Shown here: piece by piece, positions 45,260-56,859 of the stretch
Position numbering within the stretch: the stretch's first letter is position 1
How the letters are laid out: the number at the start of each line of letters is the position of its first letter
DNA from: Gnetum montanum
Taxonomy: Eukaryota > Streptophyta > Gnetopsida > Gnetales > Gnetaceae
NCBI GenBank assembly: GCA_015680685.1
Contig: MNCI01018966.1
Coordinates: 78,676-140,675, forward strand
Length of the DNA stretch: 62,000 nt
Direction: 5' to 3'
Position numbers and translations under genes: made by a program
Notes under the pieces: generated by a model
What the model saw: only the letters and a program-made list of their open reading frames with translations
Told to the model about the DNA's origin: nothing
The model's database searches: none

Positions 45260-46118
45260 TGATGAAGTGTCAAATAGTCATGTCAATGAGCCCCTGTCGA
45301 TGGGACTACATCAACGTAGCATTTGCTACATTTACAAGGCCTTCTCAATGCAGCTCCATAATAAAATCTATAAATGTGCACTCACTTGCCATGTTTAAGA
45401 AAAGTCTTGTCATAGTTGTGGTAGAGCTCTTGTAGTTATGTCATTTGAAGTTAGAATATTTCTTATGAGTGTCCGTAGTAGGAGTCATAAAGTGTAAATA
45501 TCTTTATTTGAGCACTAATGCGCTTGAGCACACTACTATGAATGGTAATAAAGACAAGCCTTGTTATCAAACCATGTAGCACTTGGAATAGATTAATGAT
45601 TTATTTCTACATTTACCTTTTCATTAATTACATGATTAATTAAGATAAGTAAGATTAATTAATTAAGTAATTAAGGTAAATATATTAAACACATAAGCAC
45701 AACTACTTTGAGCATAACATACAATGCTTGGTAATCCTAGCAGAGCTTAATGCTTGGTAATCCAACAATGTTGTATGCATTTAGGGTGTGTACAGAAAGT
45801 GGGAGCACATGCTTATATTAGGATAGTTAGTTATTAATTAGCAATCACATTAGTCAAATTGGTTAATAATTGAGTTTCAACTTGCTATCCATCGTAGGTG
45901 AATAAAATATAAAATAATAAAAATCATGTGCCCCAATTACACTTAACCATACAACTAAGCTTCACAAGTGTAGTTGGGAAGACAATGATTGTCACAATTA
46001 GATTTCATTTCCTAGAACCAATGTACTTAGGAACTTAAGGTCTGTGGAATTCAATCGAATTGCATGTGAATGCTTGTAATTCATATAGTTGGGTGTAGGG
46101 AATATTTGTCTCTCATCA
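45260..46118 (+). repeat. E4 3' LTR (859 bp)
   Basis: It starts TGATGAAGTGTCA as in E2 and ends TCTCATCA. It has a CTATAAATG box near 45370 and GTAATAAAGAC near 45548. The block GAGTGTCCGTAGTAGGAGTC is shared with E1. It lacks the TTTGGACTA block of E4's own 5' LTR. Confidence 0.8.
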
Positions 46119-46123
46119 AGGAG

Positions 46124-46394
46124 TGTTGGAAATTTATTTAAAAATGTCCTTTTTAACCTTCCTCAACAATTTGGTAGTTTCACAAATATGATATTGATAA
46201 TTTCCATATCATTCTATATCATATATAGAAATATATTATGTATAAATTTGATGGAGAGGTTAATATGAAAGTGCCTCATTATAAGCCCTAGTTTGGCCTT
46301 GGATGTAGGATCTCATTTTTATTTTTTTGGTTCTCTCTCATAATTTACATAGTTTATTTTCATTATATTTCATTTTAAATTTTAAAATTTAACA
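46124..46394 (+). repeat. LTR-like repeat, copy 1 (TG...CA)
   Basis: 271 bp from TGTTGGAAAT to TTTAACA. It aligns along its length with 46613-46880. The intervening 218 bp end in a purine tract (TTTGAGGAGGAG) that fits a PPT. I see no primer binding site after copy 1, so the identity as a miniature LTR element is uncertain. Confidence 0.5.
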
Positions 46395-46612
46395 TGCACT
46401 CAAAGCAATCATTCCATCATTGTCCATTTCAATATCAATATTTTAGTGTTGGGTGCTCATTCTATCACTATTATTTTGAGCACTAATTATTATTTTAGTG
46501 ATTATTTCATTGTTACTTTAGTGATAATTTCACCATCTTCCTAATCTTGGTTGCAAATATATTAAGGCAAACTGTGATTTTGACATTGTTGCCATCATAG
46601 TTTGAGGAGGAG

Positions 46613-46880
46613 TGTTGGAAATCTATTTTGAAATCTCTTTTTTACCTTCATTAAATATCTAATAGTTTTGTAGGTACATTGTTGGAAATTTCCATTTGAT
46701 TTCATATTAAACATGAAAATAGATAATGTATAAATTGGATTAAGAGGCTAATGTGAAAGTGTCTCACATAGGCCCAATTTGACCTAAGATGTGGAAATCC
46801 ATTTTCATTCTTTAGCCTCTTCTTTCTTATTTTTTATAGTTTACTTTTCATTTTTTTATTTTACATTTTAAAACTTAACA
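46613..46880 (+). repeat. LTR-like repeat, copy 2 (TG...CA)
   Basis: 268 bp, TGTTGGAAAT to CTTAACA, clearly diverged from copy 1. Shared internal blocks include GTGAAAGTG and TAGTTTA(C/T)TTTTCATT-like stretches. Confidence 0.5.
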
Positions 46881-47002
46881 TTATGTACTTGAAGAGCCCT
46901 TATGAAGTAGTTATATATTACTCATAGCTTCTTTGTTACCTACATGAAATAATTAGATAAGGTAAGGGATTATACCTTTAATCATAAAATATGAACATAG
47001 TA

Positions 47003-47033
<31 letters not shown>

Positions 47034-47746
47034 GCCTTCACATTTAATGCTAAAATCCCAAATAGAATTTAAAAACAATAGAAATCATACCTAATTCATT
47101 TAGGTAAAACTCCACTGAAATAACCAAAACTTAATACTTTTTTAAATAAGGTAAGTGAGATCTGCTAGATCAACACTTAAGAATTATGCTACTAAACATG
47201 TAGTAAAGTTCTACATGCTTAATGTTTTGGGACTAACTTAGAACATGTTGGAGTACTGGACATCATAAAATTTGAAAATTTCATTAACACATAGTTAAAA
47301 ACACTATTTCAATAGCTAAAATTTCCAAGGAACAGAGATGAACATCAATGAGGTTTTTAATGAGTTCTTTGAATCAGTACAATAAATAGTCCATAGTATC
47401 TCATCTATAGTTAGTTGTTTTTGAACTCACTTGTACAAGCAGATGACTAACTAACCTTTAGTTTCTCTCCTCCCACCACTCACTATTGCTAAGGTGTATT
47501 GCTTATTTTAAGAAAATGTAATTGCTAATTATTGTAATGTAAAGGTTACTAATGGTTTCTACAAATTGTAATCATTATTGACAACTAACTTATCACATGT
47601 AACCCCTATTGCATTCAAAAACTTGGAATATGCACCTCCCTAGCTCATATTATTTTATTATTATCATCATCCTTGTTTATAATGTAAATCACTATATAAT
47701 TGATAAGTAAGAGGATAGGGAAATGTCAAAGCAAGTAAGAAAAAAC
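46881..47746. other. AT-rich DNA with a (TAA)n microsatellite
   Basis: No gene recognised. The AAT/TAA trinucleotide runs without interruption at 47004-47032. Confidence 0.6.
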
Positions 47747-47842
47747 TGTTGAATAAGGGACCAGGTGAGAGAGTGAGTAAGGCATCAATAGTNGAGTGTT
47801 GAATAAGGGACCAGGTGAGAGAGTGAGTAAGGCATCAATAGT
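47747..47842. repeat. Exact tandem duplication around a single N (likely assembly join)
   Basis: 46 identical bases at 47747-47792 and 47797-47842, separated by N and three bases. Same signature as at 3654-3771. Confidence 0.75.
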
Positions 47843-48049
47843 CTAGAATACTTTGCCATCAAATGTATTCTCTTCTCTTGTAATGCTTGGTTAGAATTAA
47901 GATTTTCTAGGAGATGAAGTCATTGTTGGAGTTTTCGTATGCTTTTCCCATAATAATTTCTTGTGTTCTTAGTGTATTTTATTGAATTTCTATTTCTATT
48001 ATTTGGTTTTGCTTTATTATCCAACTTAATCAAGGTGTAAATTAATAAA

Positions 48050-48061
48050 TTGGTATCAGAG
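48050..48061 (+). promoter_or_regulatory. Copia primer binding site, initiator tRNA-Met type
   Basis: TGGTATCAGAGT, one base from the usual plant TGGTATCAGAGC. Confidence 0.8.
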
Positions 48062-48131
48062 TGATGTTGATTTGATTCATGGAGCTCTCTTCTCATTAAA
48101 TCCATTAAAAAAACAAGTTAAGTGCATTAAA

Positions 48132-48960
48132 ATGGCAAGTCGTGCTAAGTACATTGAAAAAATAGAAACGTTCAATGACAACAACTACAATATTTGGAAA
48201 CTTAGGATCAAATATTTGTTAGTTGAAAAGAAACAAGTTGTATGCATCACTAGAATTAAACCATAGAGCATGAAAAGCTAAAGGCTAGAATTAATTAGAT
48301 CAATTGGCTTTGGGAATAATTCATGGAGATATTTTTAATCATGTGCTCATAAATCTACAAGATGAAAAGACTGTGAAAAGATTATGGGATACTATGGGTA
48401 AGATATACCATTCTAGTCCTTACTCAAATAAATTTCATCTTAAAAGGTAATTATTCTTGTTAAAGATGTCTAAAAATACTACCACTATATCTCATTTTGC
48501 TACTTTTAATACTATTGTAAGATAATTGTAATCAATTGGTAGTAAGATGGAAGAAGAAAATCAATATGTTGTCTTATTGCAATCATTTCTATACTTATGG
48601 AAAAATATTACTAGTACAAGTACCTCTTTAAAATTTGATGAAGTTGTACAATGATTGATAATCAAAGAACTTTGAAGAAAGTGCTCTAAGATTGCATGTG
48701 TTGAAGCATTGGTAATTATAAGACTATGAAAATAGTAATTGAGAAAACCTTTTGGTAAATTCAAAAAGGTTGTTGATGATGCTCCCAAAAGAAAACCAAA
48801 GTGCTAAATTATGGGAAGCATGGGTAGTTGAAGAGGAATTACAAGTTTCTAAAGAAAAAGGAGAAATATGTTGTATTTGGTTCTTCTAAGAAAGATGTTG
48901 ATGAAGAAATAATAGAATTGTATGTAGTCATTACTAAAAGTAACTATAATTGTAATTACT
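48132..48960 (+). pseudogene. Copia gag, broken
   Basis: MASRAKYIEKIETFNDNNYNIW matches the start of plant copia gag proteins. Further on are EKTVKRLWDTMGKIY, TFNTIV and SKMEEENQYVVLLQS. The zinc knuckle is decayed (NYGKHG-LKRNY, where Cys would be expected for the Tyr residues). Frameshifts and stops throughout. Confidence 0.75.
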
Positions 48961-49119
48961 AGTNTTTTTACTAGCTACTATACATCATCTAACTAGTATA
49001 GTCTCCTTCTTTCTTCTCTATATCCTATAGCTATGATTGATTTTCGCTAAAAAATTCTCCATCTCTTANACATGTGGGAGAAAATTCTATACATATTCTT
49101 TAAAAGAAAAAAAGGTGTA

Positions 49120-49433
49120 ATTAAAGGTAATGCCAAGGATCATTTATCTCTCTATGAACATTGCTTAAATAAAAAACTACATTGTTTGAGCTTTCCTATA
49201 AATACTCAATGAGATGAAAATCCATTGGATCTAGTTTATAGTGATGTATTTCATCTTATTTTTGTAACTTCACTTGCTAGTTCTAAATATTATGCTTCCT
49301 TTATAGATGATTATTCTAAGAAAGTATGTATTTACTTCATGAAATTCAAGCATGAATTCTTTGACAAATTCAAGGAATATAAAGATCTTGTTGAGAACCA
49401 ATTTGACAAAAGAATTAAAGCCCTCAAAGTAGA
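49120..49433 (+). pseudogene. Copia integrase, truncated by the E5 insertion
   Basis: The run PLDLVYSDVFHL then ASFIDDYSKKVCIYFMKFK and VENQFDKRIKALK is typical of copia integrase, with the first catalytic Asp (YSDV) present. The sequence is cut just before the second catalytic Asp region. Confidence 0.8.
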
Positions 49434-50337
49434 TGATGAGGGGCTAGGTACCCCTATGTTGAACCATACAAATCACGGGTGTTCACACATGACTCGGTCA
49501 AATTTTGAAGACTGTAAGCACTTAACATACACCAGACCCTAACCAGTGAAACCTTTGGATTAGAATGGTCGTTGTCTTCCTAATCTCACTTGTGATGTTC
49601 TATTTACGATGGTTAAGTGAGATTAAGGCTAATTATTTTTATATCTTTTTGCATATCTTTTCATGACTAATTTAAGGTATGAAAAGTAAGGAATAAACTA
49701 TTATCTAATCTATAATTATCCTAGCTTATACTCTAACTATTCCTAGCATAAGTATCCGATCTCATCTTTCAAACACGTTCTGAGCATCTCTTAACACTTT
49801 TGGGTGACCAGACATTAAGCATCACTGGGCTTACCAAGTGTTTGATTTACGTTCGAGATGGTCGTACTTATGGCCTTTACAAACTATGAATAAGCGATAG
49901 CGATCAATATAACAATAATAGAAACTTAAGTAATTGACATGTAACTAAAAAAGCATAAAACATCTTTCACTATTGAATGCATAAAATAGCTAAGTCCAAA
50001 ATGCTACAAGAAATGCTTAAATAGTTTGTCTTTATTGCCATCATGCCAATGGGCTTAGATACATCAAGGCTCGAATAAAGAGCCGATCACTTTTCTTACA
50101 CCTGGTGCAGGCACTTGGAAAATATTCTATCTCTTGCAAGAACAAACTGTAAGAGCTTTGCTACAACTAACTGAAAGATACCTAAATGAGGTGGAAGGCC
50201 CTCTTATTTATAGGCCGAGATAGGCAGCTATGTAAATGGGGCCACGTCGATGTAGGGAGGCTACGTTGATAGGCTTGCATCGATACGGCCGTGTATATGT
50301 GGCCTAGTCGATGCATTGACTTAATGACACTTCATCA
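49434..50337 (-). repeat. E5 3' LTR (904 bp)
   Basis: On the minus strand it starts TGATGAAGTGTCA at 50337. The TATA box CCTATAAATAAGAGGG is near 50215, U3 carries TCGAT/GGCC repeats, and the end near 49434 reads CCTCATCA. Confidence 0.9.
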
Positions 50338-50352
50338 TACCCCACAACTGAG
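50338..50352 (-). promoter_or_regulatory. E5 3' polypurine tract
   Basis: On the minus strand it reads CTCAGTTGTGGGGTA before the LTR. Confidence 0.85.
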
Positions 50353-50587
50353 CAAAAACTCATCCTCGAGTTACTTTACAATTTGGAAGGTATGGATTCT
50401 TATTTACAACACACATAACTTAAACACATACATGACACACACATGACACAACATGAATTTGACCAAATTCCCGAGTTACAGAAGAGGAAAAATTACAAAA
50501 ATGGTGGTGTTTAGAGAAAAAATTAAATACCTCGCTGGTCCTGGAGCCTCTACTGTGTAGGATGATGCACAAAATTGCTGGAGAAGA

Positions 50588-53431
50588 TCACACCGTTCCT
50601 GGGGGTAGTGGTTCTGATAGACCTTCTCCAGCCTCTGGCCCATGCGTTGGTGGCATCATGGATTACAGTTGCCCCGCAGCAACTGCAACCTCCAAAGGCA
50701 ACCAGAAAGCCTCCAATAGAGCCCTCATCTTTTCTTCCTTGCTTCGGGGATCATTCATAGTCCAGGTAGCTTTTCCAATGTGTGCTAGAGCTGGAACTTC
50801 CAAAGGGCATGGTATCACTGGAAGGAGTTCCTTTCGGTTGACAAACCAGGCTATGAACTACTTGTGTTTGATGTCGAATGCTTGGACTGATGCCTGCAAC
50901 TACTAGTAGTCATCCATCCTATGGGCCAAGTCCTCTATGATTGTTCGTTGACCTTCAAAGCTTGTGCAGAAGACCTCGAGTTCTGCATTTTCCATTGCCA
51001 ACTTTTACTTCATTGCCTTGTGCGCATGGAACTCTCCCTCATATAAGGAATATGAAGTGACCACTTTCTTTTCTAATTCTAACCACGGTCTTCTGTCTAT
51101 GAGCATAGCTGGGGTTGCATATCTGAGGTTGGCAAGCTCCATGTATTCTATCATCTCCTCAATTTGTAGCTCTTTTAGGCAGATTTCAGCTTTATTGAAG
51201 GTGTTCAACCCATTGAAGATAGGTTGCCATGCATCACCTCTCTCTCGAAGTTGTTGGAGTGCTTGGTTCATCTTAGCCTTTGCGACTTGAATATGTTTTT
51301 CGTTCACTTCCTTCTACAATCCCACTTGGTCCTTGTAATGATTTTTGACATTTTCAAATTTCAAGGCCTCATTTTTCCAAGCAACAATTTTGATTGCAGA
51401 ATTCTGTCGTAATGCCCAAACCTCGTCCATTCACAGATTTCGATTTTTAGTAGCCAACCTTCTTATGTCAGCGTTCACCTTGGCTAACTCTTCCTACTAT
51501 TGGTGGATGAAAGTTTTCATGTGTTCATTCTTTGCACCAATACTACGCAAGCGATGAACCTCCACGGTCAGCCATACATTCTCCTGGCAAACCTCTGTCA
51601 AGTCTTTCTTTAAGTGATATGCTCGGGTGTCTACCACAAACTTGTTAAGGATCACCATCTCCCACACATCCTTAACGATCTAAATTCTAAGTTGAAGCTG
51701 TTGAAAAGCTTCATCCCTGGAGATGTCATGGTCAAGGATGGCCGAATCGGCAAGTTTGGCTACCTCCATTTCCAAGCACTGAAAATCGTCTTGAGAAGCT
51801 TCAATTTTTTCTTCTAAAACTAGGCTCTTGCCTCTTGCTAAGAGCAACTTTGACTAGGTTGCAGTAATCTTGTTTAGAAGGTCAAAGACATCTAGAAGTG
51901 GTTGCCTGGTTCCCACTAGTTGATCCAACAACTCTTCGTGTTGGGGTACATCAATCTTGCTACACGAAGTCCCAGTAGACACCTGTACATATTGTAGTCC
52001 ATGAATGTTTGGTACAGGTGCTACCGGTGCATTGAGAGCTATAGCAGTTGTGTCAGCAACCACTTCGGCTGCAACTTCCTATCCCTGGTGCTGCATCACC
52101 AGGACCGTTGCCCCTTTAGCATCTTCCAAGCGTACTGAGAAGGTAGCAGCATTTCCTAAAATTTCAGGGAACAACTGTTCGGTTGATATTGTTACCTCTC
52201 AAATTCTTGGATCTGTTCTGTTTGGAGCTTGTGATTGGGCAGTGGAGAATACTGGCCCTATCCTTTCAAGCAAGCTGACTAATTGAGCCACTTTCTCTAG
52301 GTGGCTCATGATAGGGCAATAGATCGAAGGGTCTTCTCCTCCACCAGTCTTGCCAGATTGCTCTTGTTGGCTTAAGAGCATTTCCTGGATCTCGCAGATG
52401 TATTCTACCATGGTTTACAAGCCCAAATGCATTGTTTGTGCAAGTGGTGGAGGTGGTTGTTGCTTCTCCTTTTTCTGAGTGGTGGCAGGAGTTTTATCTT
52501 TCATCATCTCTCGCCATGAGGCAATTGGGATGTGCCAGATTACATCGTTGGAATATCATGTTATCCTTGCTCATTTACACAACTTTTGGATTAGGTAGGA
52601 AAAGGGGAGAGCTCATCTTCCATATTGGTTCTCAGCAAACCTCTTTTCAATCTCCAGAAAGAGTAGCTATGGAAGACTCATGGGGAATTTCCCACTCGAG
52701 GTAGCACATGCACAAGCAGAGAAGGCTGTGATTTTACTAGGTCTTACCGTTGGGTTCAAGTGATAAGACGCGATCTTTGAGTACACTCTCTCCACTATGG
52801 TTAAGGATCCAAATTCCTTGCACAATACCTCATAGCACCATTTGGTCAATTATGCCTTTACCTTTGGATCAACCTACTTTGGAATTTCAACCACATTTGC
52901 CCCAATTTCGGGCAACCCCAGAGCCTACATTATCACCTCTGAAGAGTAAGAGACATAAATGTCTTTTATTCTTACTCTGGACCCTGGTTGCCAATTCATC
53001 CAGAAGAGATAAGTCTCTCCTAGGTATCATTTACCACTGGTTGTGATGATTTGCCACATCGGAGAGTTCTATAGTTGGAGCCTCACATCTTCTAGCGCGT
53101 TCTCGAGGAATGGTCCAAAATTTAGCTCTTGAAGGACCATTTGCTGCATATTGCGTGGTGTGATAGCATCAAGGTAGGCTTGGGTTAGGGTGACTTCAAG
53201 CCATGGTGCTACCTAAGGAGTCTCATCCCCAAGCAATTGCTCATCGAGAATCTCCTCTTCGGGAATCTGATGAACAGATTCCATGTCAGGTCTTTCGTAG
53301 AAGGGCCCAGCTGCATGAGAGCCCTCCGCATGTTTTGGTAGTCGCATGCCTTGTCCCCTTCCCGTGCATGGACACTTGTCCCTTAGTTATGATGGTCCTT
53401 TATCCGTTGGGTTCCTTGGTTTGGGTGCCAT
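50588..53431 (-). pseudogene. E5 ORF3: coiled-coil protein of unknown function
   Basis: Starts at 53431 (MAPKPRNPTDKG) right after the predicted acceptor and ends at TGA 50590-50588, 2844 bp. Motifs in order: MVLQELNFGPFLENALEDV, RIKDIYVSYSS, ALGLPE, LTKWCYEVLCKEFGS, VERVYSKIASYHLNP, ACACATSSGKF, IEKRFAEN, ALPFSYLIQKLC. A Q/P-rich linker (QKKEKQQPPPP) and a segment with MVEYICEIQEMLLSQQEQ follow. The long coiled coil (KMNQALQQLRERGDAW, EYMELANLRYATPAML) and a Pro-rich tail end the protein. Layout matches E2 residue block by block. Stops, mainly TAG, break it. It sits where Athila elements carry an env-like frame, but no signal peptide or membrane segment is seen. Function unknown. Confidence 0.7.
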
Positions 53432-53657
53432 CTGCAATCAACATAACCATCTATTAGATCATTCATAAGTAGCTTAAGATGATCCATATATACCCTCTCA
53501 GTGTGACCAAGTTATGTTGTTGGCACAGGCACACCATTAAGCCTTCTAGGGCATTAATTTATGGGTTAGGGCTAAAGTTTTCATAATTAACCAATTAACT
53601 AATTATAGTTAATTACACAAAGACACCACTCCCCCCCCCCCACAACTGAGAGCATAC
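53432..53657 (-). other. Predicted leader intron of ORF3 (E5)
   Basis: On the minus strand the donor CTAAAG/GTATGCTC starts at 53657 and the acceptor TTGATTGCAG ends at 53432, with ATG next. A run of 11-12 Gs (about 53630-53641) follows the donor where the other copies have AGTCATGGGGG. Confidence 0.6.
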
Positions 53658-53802
53658 CTTTAGTTGCTTAAAAGGGCAAGGATCGGTTGATGCGGACTCG
53701 CGATGGAATGTAGGTGCATTACGAAAGGTTAGACAGAAAAAATGGCAAAAACTCCCCATAATTTGGATCCCAAATGATAAAATTTTCAAAGTGCAGCAGG
53801 TG

Positions 53803-53880
53803 TATATATAGTGGTTAGGTGCTACATCGACAGGGCCACATATATGCAGTCACTACGTCGACAGGGCCTTGTCGACGTAG
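53803..53880 (-). promoter_or_regulatory. Candidate internal promoter of ORF3 (E5)
   Basis: A 28-base near-perfect palindrome (53853-53880, one mismatched pair, arms CTACGTCGAC) lies upstream of a TATATATAC box (53803-53810). Same order as in E2, although the palindrome sequence differs, so the symmetry is kept while bases changed. The U3 of E5's own LTR has similar TCGAC/GGCC repeats. Confidence 0.5.
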
Positions 53881-55390
53881 GGGTGTGTAGCCATTGACCA
53901 GTGTTGACCAACCCAGAAAAAGCATGAAATGATGAATTTGAAACGTCAAATTTGGGCGGTTGAAGTGTGTGAGAGGCTTAGACATGGTTGAGGACATGAG
54001 GAAGGTAAGTGGGCTCGAAAAAGAGACAAAAATAGAAGAACAAGACTCAAAAAGAACTCTGCGGGGAATAAATCGAGCGATGGGATTTGAAAACTAGTCA
54101 ACCACGAAATCCAAAGGATGGGAGGCTTAACAAGAAGAACCAAGGAGATGCAGGTGGGTGCTCCCCATAATAGACCATAGCCTTAGTAGCCCCTGCATAG
54201 CCCTCAACACCGAGGTCCGTGGGCCCCGAGGCTAAGAAATGATGTTTGCCAGGTAAGAATCTCACCCAAGAGATCTCGCTAAGGCATGGGAAACCCATGG
54301 ATAGCATGACACATCTTCACGACATAAGATAGGTAATGAGGTGAGGGACGGAGAAAACTGGATGAGGAAAGAGAGACGAGAGAATGGTAGTCCGATTGCC
54401 GATCACATGAAACCCCATGTGTAGATGTGGTTAAGTGACCTGGTAAAACTGTTCCTAAGGTTAAACCCAAAACCATCCGCATTCAGTGACATTGTAATAA
54501 TAGACAAAGTCCCGGCCATCCCCCAAGGAAGCAAGCATGACCCCATAGAGAACCACCACTCCAACAAACATGAGAGGAAGGAGGTGGAATGGGACAAAGC
54601 TAGAGGAGACCAAGGAAGTCCCATAACTAGTATGGTGGCCCGTTAGAGGCAGTCGAAGGGGTGGGCTTTGAATTCCCACACAGTGATTTTTTTTGCTTTT
54701 TTGGGGGAACCACACCATGCAAAGACCCATGCATGTTCGCATGCATCCGACCAAGGGGTGTGCTTTGAATCCTCATGTTATTTTTTTTTTTGAATTTTTT
54801 GGTAAGGACCACACCATGCAAGGTCGAACTGCCCAAAAGCTTCCCTGGAGAGAAGGACGTGGAGTGGTAGGAAATCCATAAAGACATACCAACAACCTCA
54901 GAGGGTAGAACAGAGCAACGAATATTGTAGTCCCCTTGAAGTCACACCCAATTCAAACCATTAGGTCATTCTTGAGTCTGGAAACTACATCACACATTAA
55001 TTATAAGGTTCTTAAGGGAAGGGGTTGCATGTTCTCAACGGAAGGAAAACCATGCAGTGGGTGAATGGGTGGATGACATGAACTCACTACTAATTTTATG
55101 AGTGGAAAGTAGATGTCAAGTCCAAAAAGAACCATGCAAGGGTGAAAACTAGACAACTAGGTGGACGAGTGCACATTACCCATCGCAATGAAAACCATCC
55201 ACGCCAGACATCTGAAGACAACAAGACGAAAGATTAGCAATTATGCGAAAAATAAAACATGCACAAAGAAATGAAAAATAAGTAAAGAAAGGAAAAATGT
55301 ACAAATAATTTGCAAAAGTATAAATGATGGTGAAAAACAAAAAAGTGTAAAACTAAAAATGATAAAACAGTGAGGGTGTAGTGGAATGGA
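53881..55390 (-). other. E5 spacer between integrase and ORF3 leader
   Basis: Non-coding. It holds two spacer modules (54657-54720 and 54752-54820), as in E2. Several open frames occur on both strands, but none is conserved in the sister elements. Confidence 0.6.
54657..54820 (-). repeat. Tandem spacer modules (E5)
   Basis: Two copies (54752-54820, then 54657-54720, minus strand) with GCATGGTGTGGT at one end and AAAGC(A/C)CACCCCTT at the other, separated by an A-rich centre. Confidence 0.65.
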
Positions 55391-56640
55391 TCAACAGGGA
55401 GGACAGTCTCCCCCATGACTGGGTGGAAAGAAGGAGACACAAAAAATGGAGCATGGCTAACCTGGTGATAATAAGGTGGTTTCACTGGTTGAGTGGAGTT
55501 TGCAGAAACGTTTTAGTTGTTGGCGGTTGACTAACTATGTTCTGGTGGGGTCTACAGGTTTTTGAATGAGCAAGGCCCTGGATGGGAAGGTTTTGAAGAC
55601 AATGTAAGGTCCCTCCCACAATGTTTGAAACTTGGTCAGTTGGGATATGTGTGAGGGGTTCCAATACAACACCTTGTCTCCACATTTAAACATGACCTTC
55701 CGAATCCTAAGATCGTGTTGTTTTTTGTTGTAGGCCTCATGGATCTCATTGGAGGATAGGGCCACTAATCGGTTCTCATCTAGCACATTTAAATTGATCA
55801 GTCGTTCATGTTGTGCTTGTGGTAGGTCAAGACCTAAGTCACTGGCAGTGGATAGTGTGTGGAGTTCAACTTGAGTTGGAAGTGTTTGCAACTTTCCATA
55901 CACTAACTCATCAGGAGAGTACCCTATAGGAAGTTTCCAAGTGGAGCGATAGGCCCATAGGGCATCATTAAGCTTAGTGCTCCAATCCATCTTGTATTTT
56001 TTGATGGTTCAGGTAAGGATCTTGGTGATCTCCCTATTGGTGACTTCGGCCTATCCGTTGGCTTGGGGGTGATAGGGAGTTGTAAATTTATGCGTTACCC
56101 CTAAGTGTTGTAGGAGTTTTCGAAAAGTGACACCTGTAAAATGAGTTCCATTATTAGAAATGAGTGCATGTGGAACTCTAAAACTATTAATGATTTGTTG
56201 TTAGATAAATCGTGTGGTGTGTTGGAAGAATAGTTGATGATGACTGCCGCTTCTGCCCACTTTGTATAGTAGTCCACGGCTACGATGATGTATGCCTTTC
56301 CGTTGGATAGGGATGTGATGGGTTCCATGAAGTCAATACCCCAAATGTTGAAGGGCTCCAATGGCTAGATCCACTACTGAGGTCCCTCCAACCATGTCAT
56401 CATTCCACCATCCCTTTGGCATCGTTCGCAGGAGTGGGCGAACCATTTTGCATCCCTGAAGATGGTGGGCCAGTAATACCTTACAAGAAGGATCTTAATG
56501 GTAGTGTGACATCCAGCATAGTGGCCCCCACAAGGGCCCTCATGAGCATGATGGAGGACGTGCAACATATCACCATTAGGGACACACCATTGAACAAACC
56601 CATCTACGCACACCTTGTAAAGGTGGCCATTGACTTCCAT
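55391..56640 (-). pseudogene. E5 integrase, nearly complete
   Basis: Starts MEVNGHLYKVCVDGFVQW. The HHCC zinc site is intact (AHEGPCGGHYA ... SCERCQRDGG). The core keeps the first Asp (VAVDYYTKWAEAA). The second Asp is Asn (LISNNGTHF), and the Glu lies in the conserved TNREI run near 56035. The C-terminal domain is open for 151 codons (55990-55538: LNDALWAYRSTWKLPIGYSP; LDENRLVALSSNEI; LWEGPYIVFKTFPSRA). A frameshift near 56200 and a few stops remain. It ends at a conserved GGGGGAGA tract. Confidence 0.8.
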
Positions 56641-56859
56641 GAAATGCTTGGCCTTATGCAGAAACTATTGTTTCTACCGATGGTTCCACTCCTTTGGCAA
56701 CTATTGAGTGATGAGGTAGGTGAGTATGTGGCTGAACCAAGGGGATTCCTTGGGCACTTGCGAATCAACTGCGCCTATGAAGAGGAGTTCATCTAGAAAT
56801 TGGTCAGATAAGGGCTCCTCCTCTTCTGCATCATCCCATTACAATGGAGATAAGTGGTC

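Larger units (their letters stand above)
36394..46118 (+). mobile_element. Element E4: Athila-like, internally deleted, with mismatched LTRs
   Basis: It contains a partial 5' LTR, primer site, gag, then a direct jump to RT thumb and RNase H, integrase, spacer, ORF3, PPT and 3' LTR. The 5' LTR and gag are closest to E3, while the 3' LTR is of the E1/E2 type. The right flank is AGGAG (46119-46123), the left flank is hidden by the gap. Every gene has stops. Confidence 0.8.
48050..49433 (+). mobile_element. Ty1/copia retrotransposon fragment, cut by E5
   Basis: The primer site, copia-type gag and integrase start are in order. The element stops inside integrase exactly where the E5 LTR begins. 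The 5' LTR must lie just upstream (within about 47800-48049), but I cannot fix its start. The rest (RT, RNase H, 3' LTR) should lie beyond the far end of E5, outside the window. Confidence 0.75.

Noticed and set aside
46124-46880. Firm call of a miniature LTR retrotransposon (TRIM)
   Set aside because: No primer binding site follows the first repeat and no target duplication can be shown. Kept only as LTR-like repeats.
50562-50906. Plus-strand frame of 114 codons in E5
   Set aside because: It is the reverse of the ORF3 C-terminus; the minus-strand reading aligns with E2 and E4.
50588-53431. ORF3 as a retroviral-type envelope gene
   Set aside because: Position fits, but there is no signal peptide, membrane segment or cleavage site, and the C-terminal half is a coiled coil with a Pro-rich tail.
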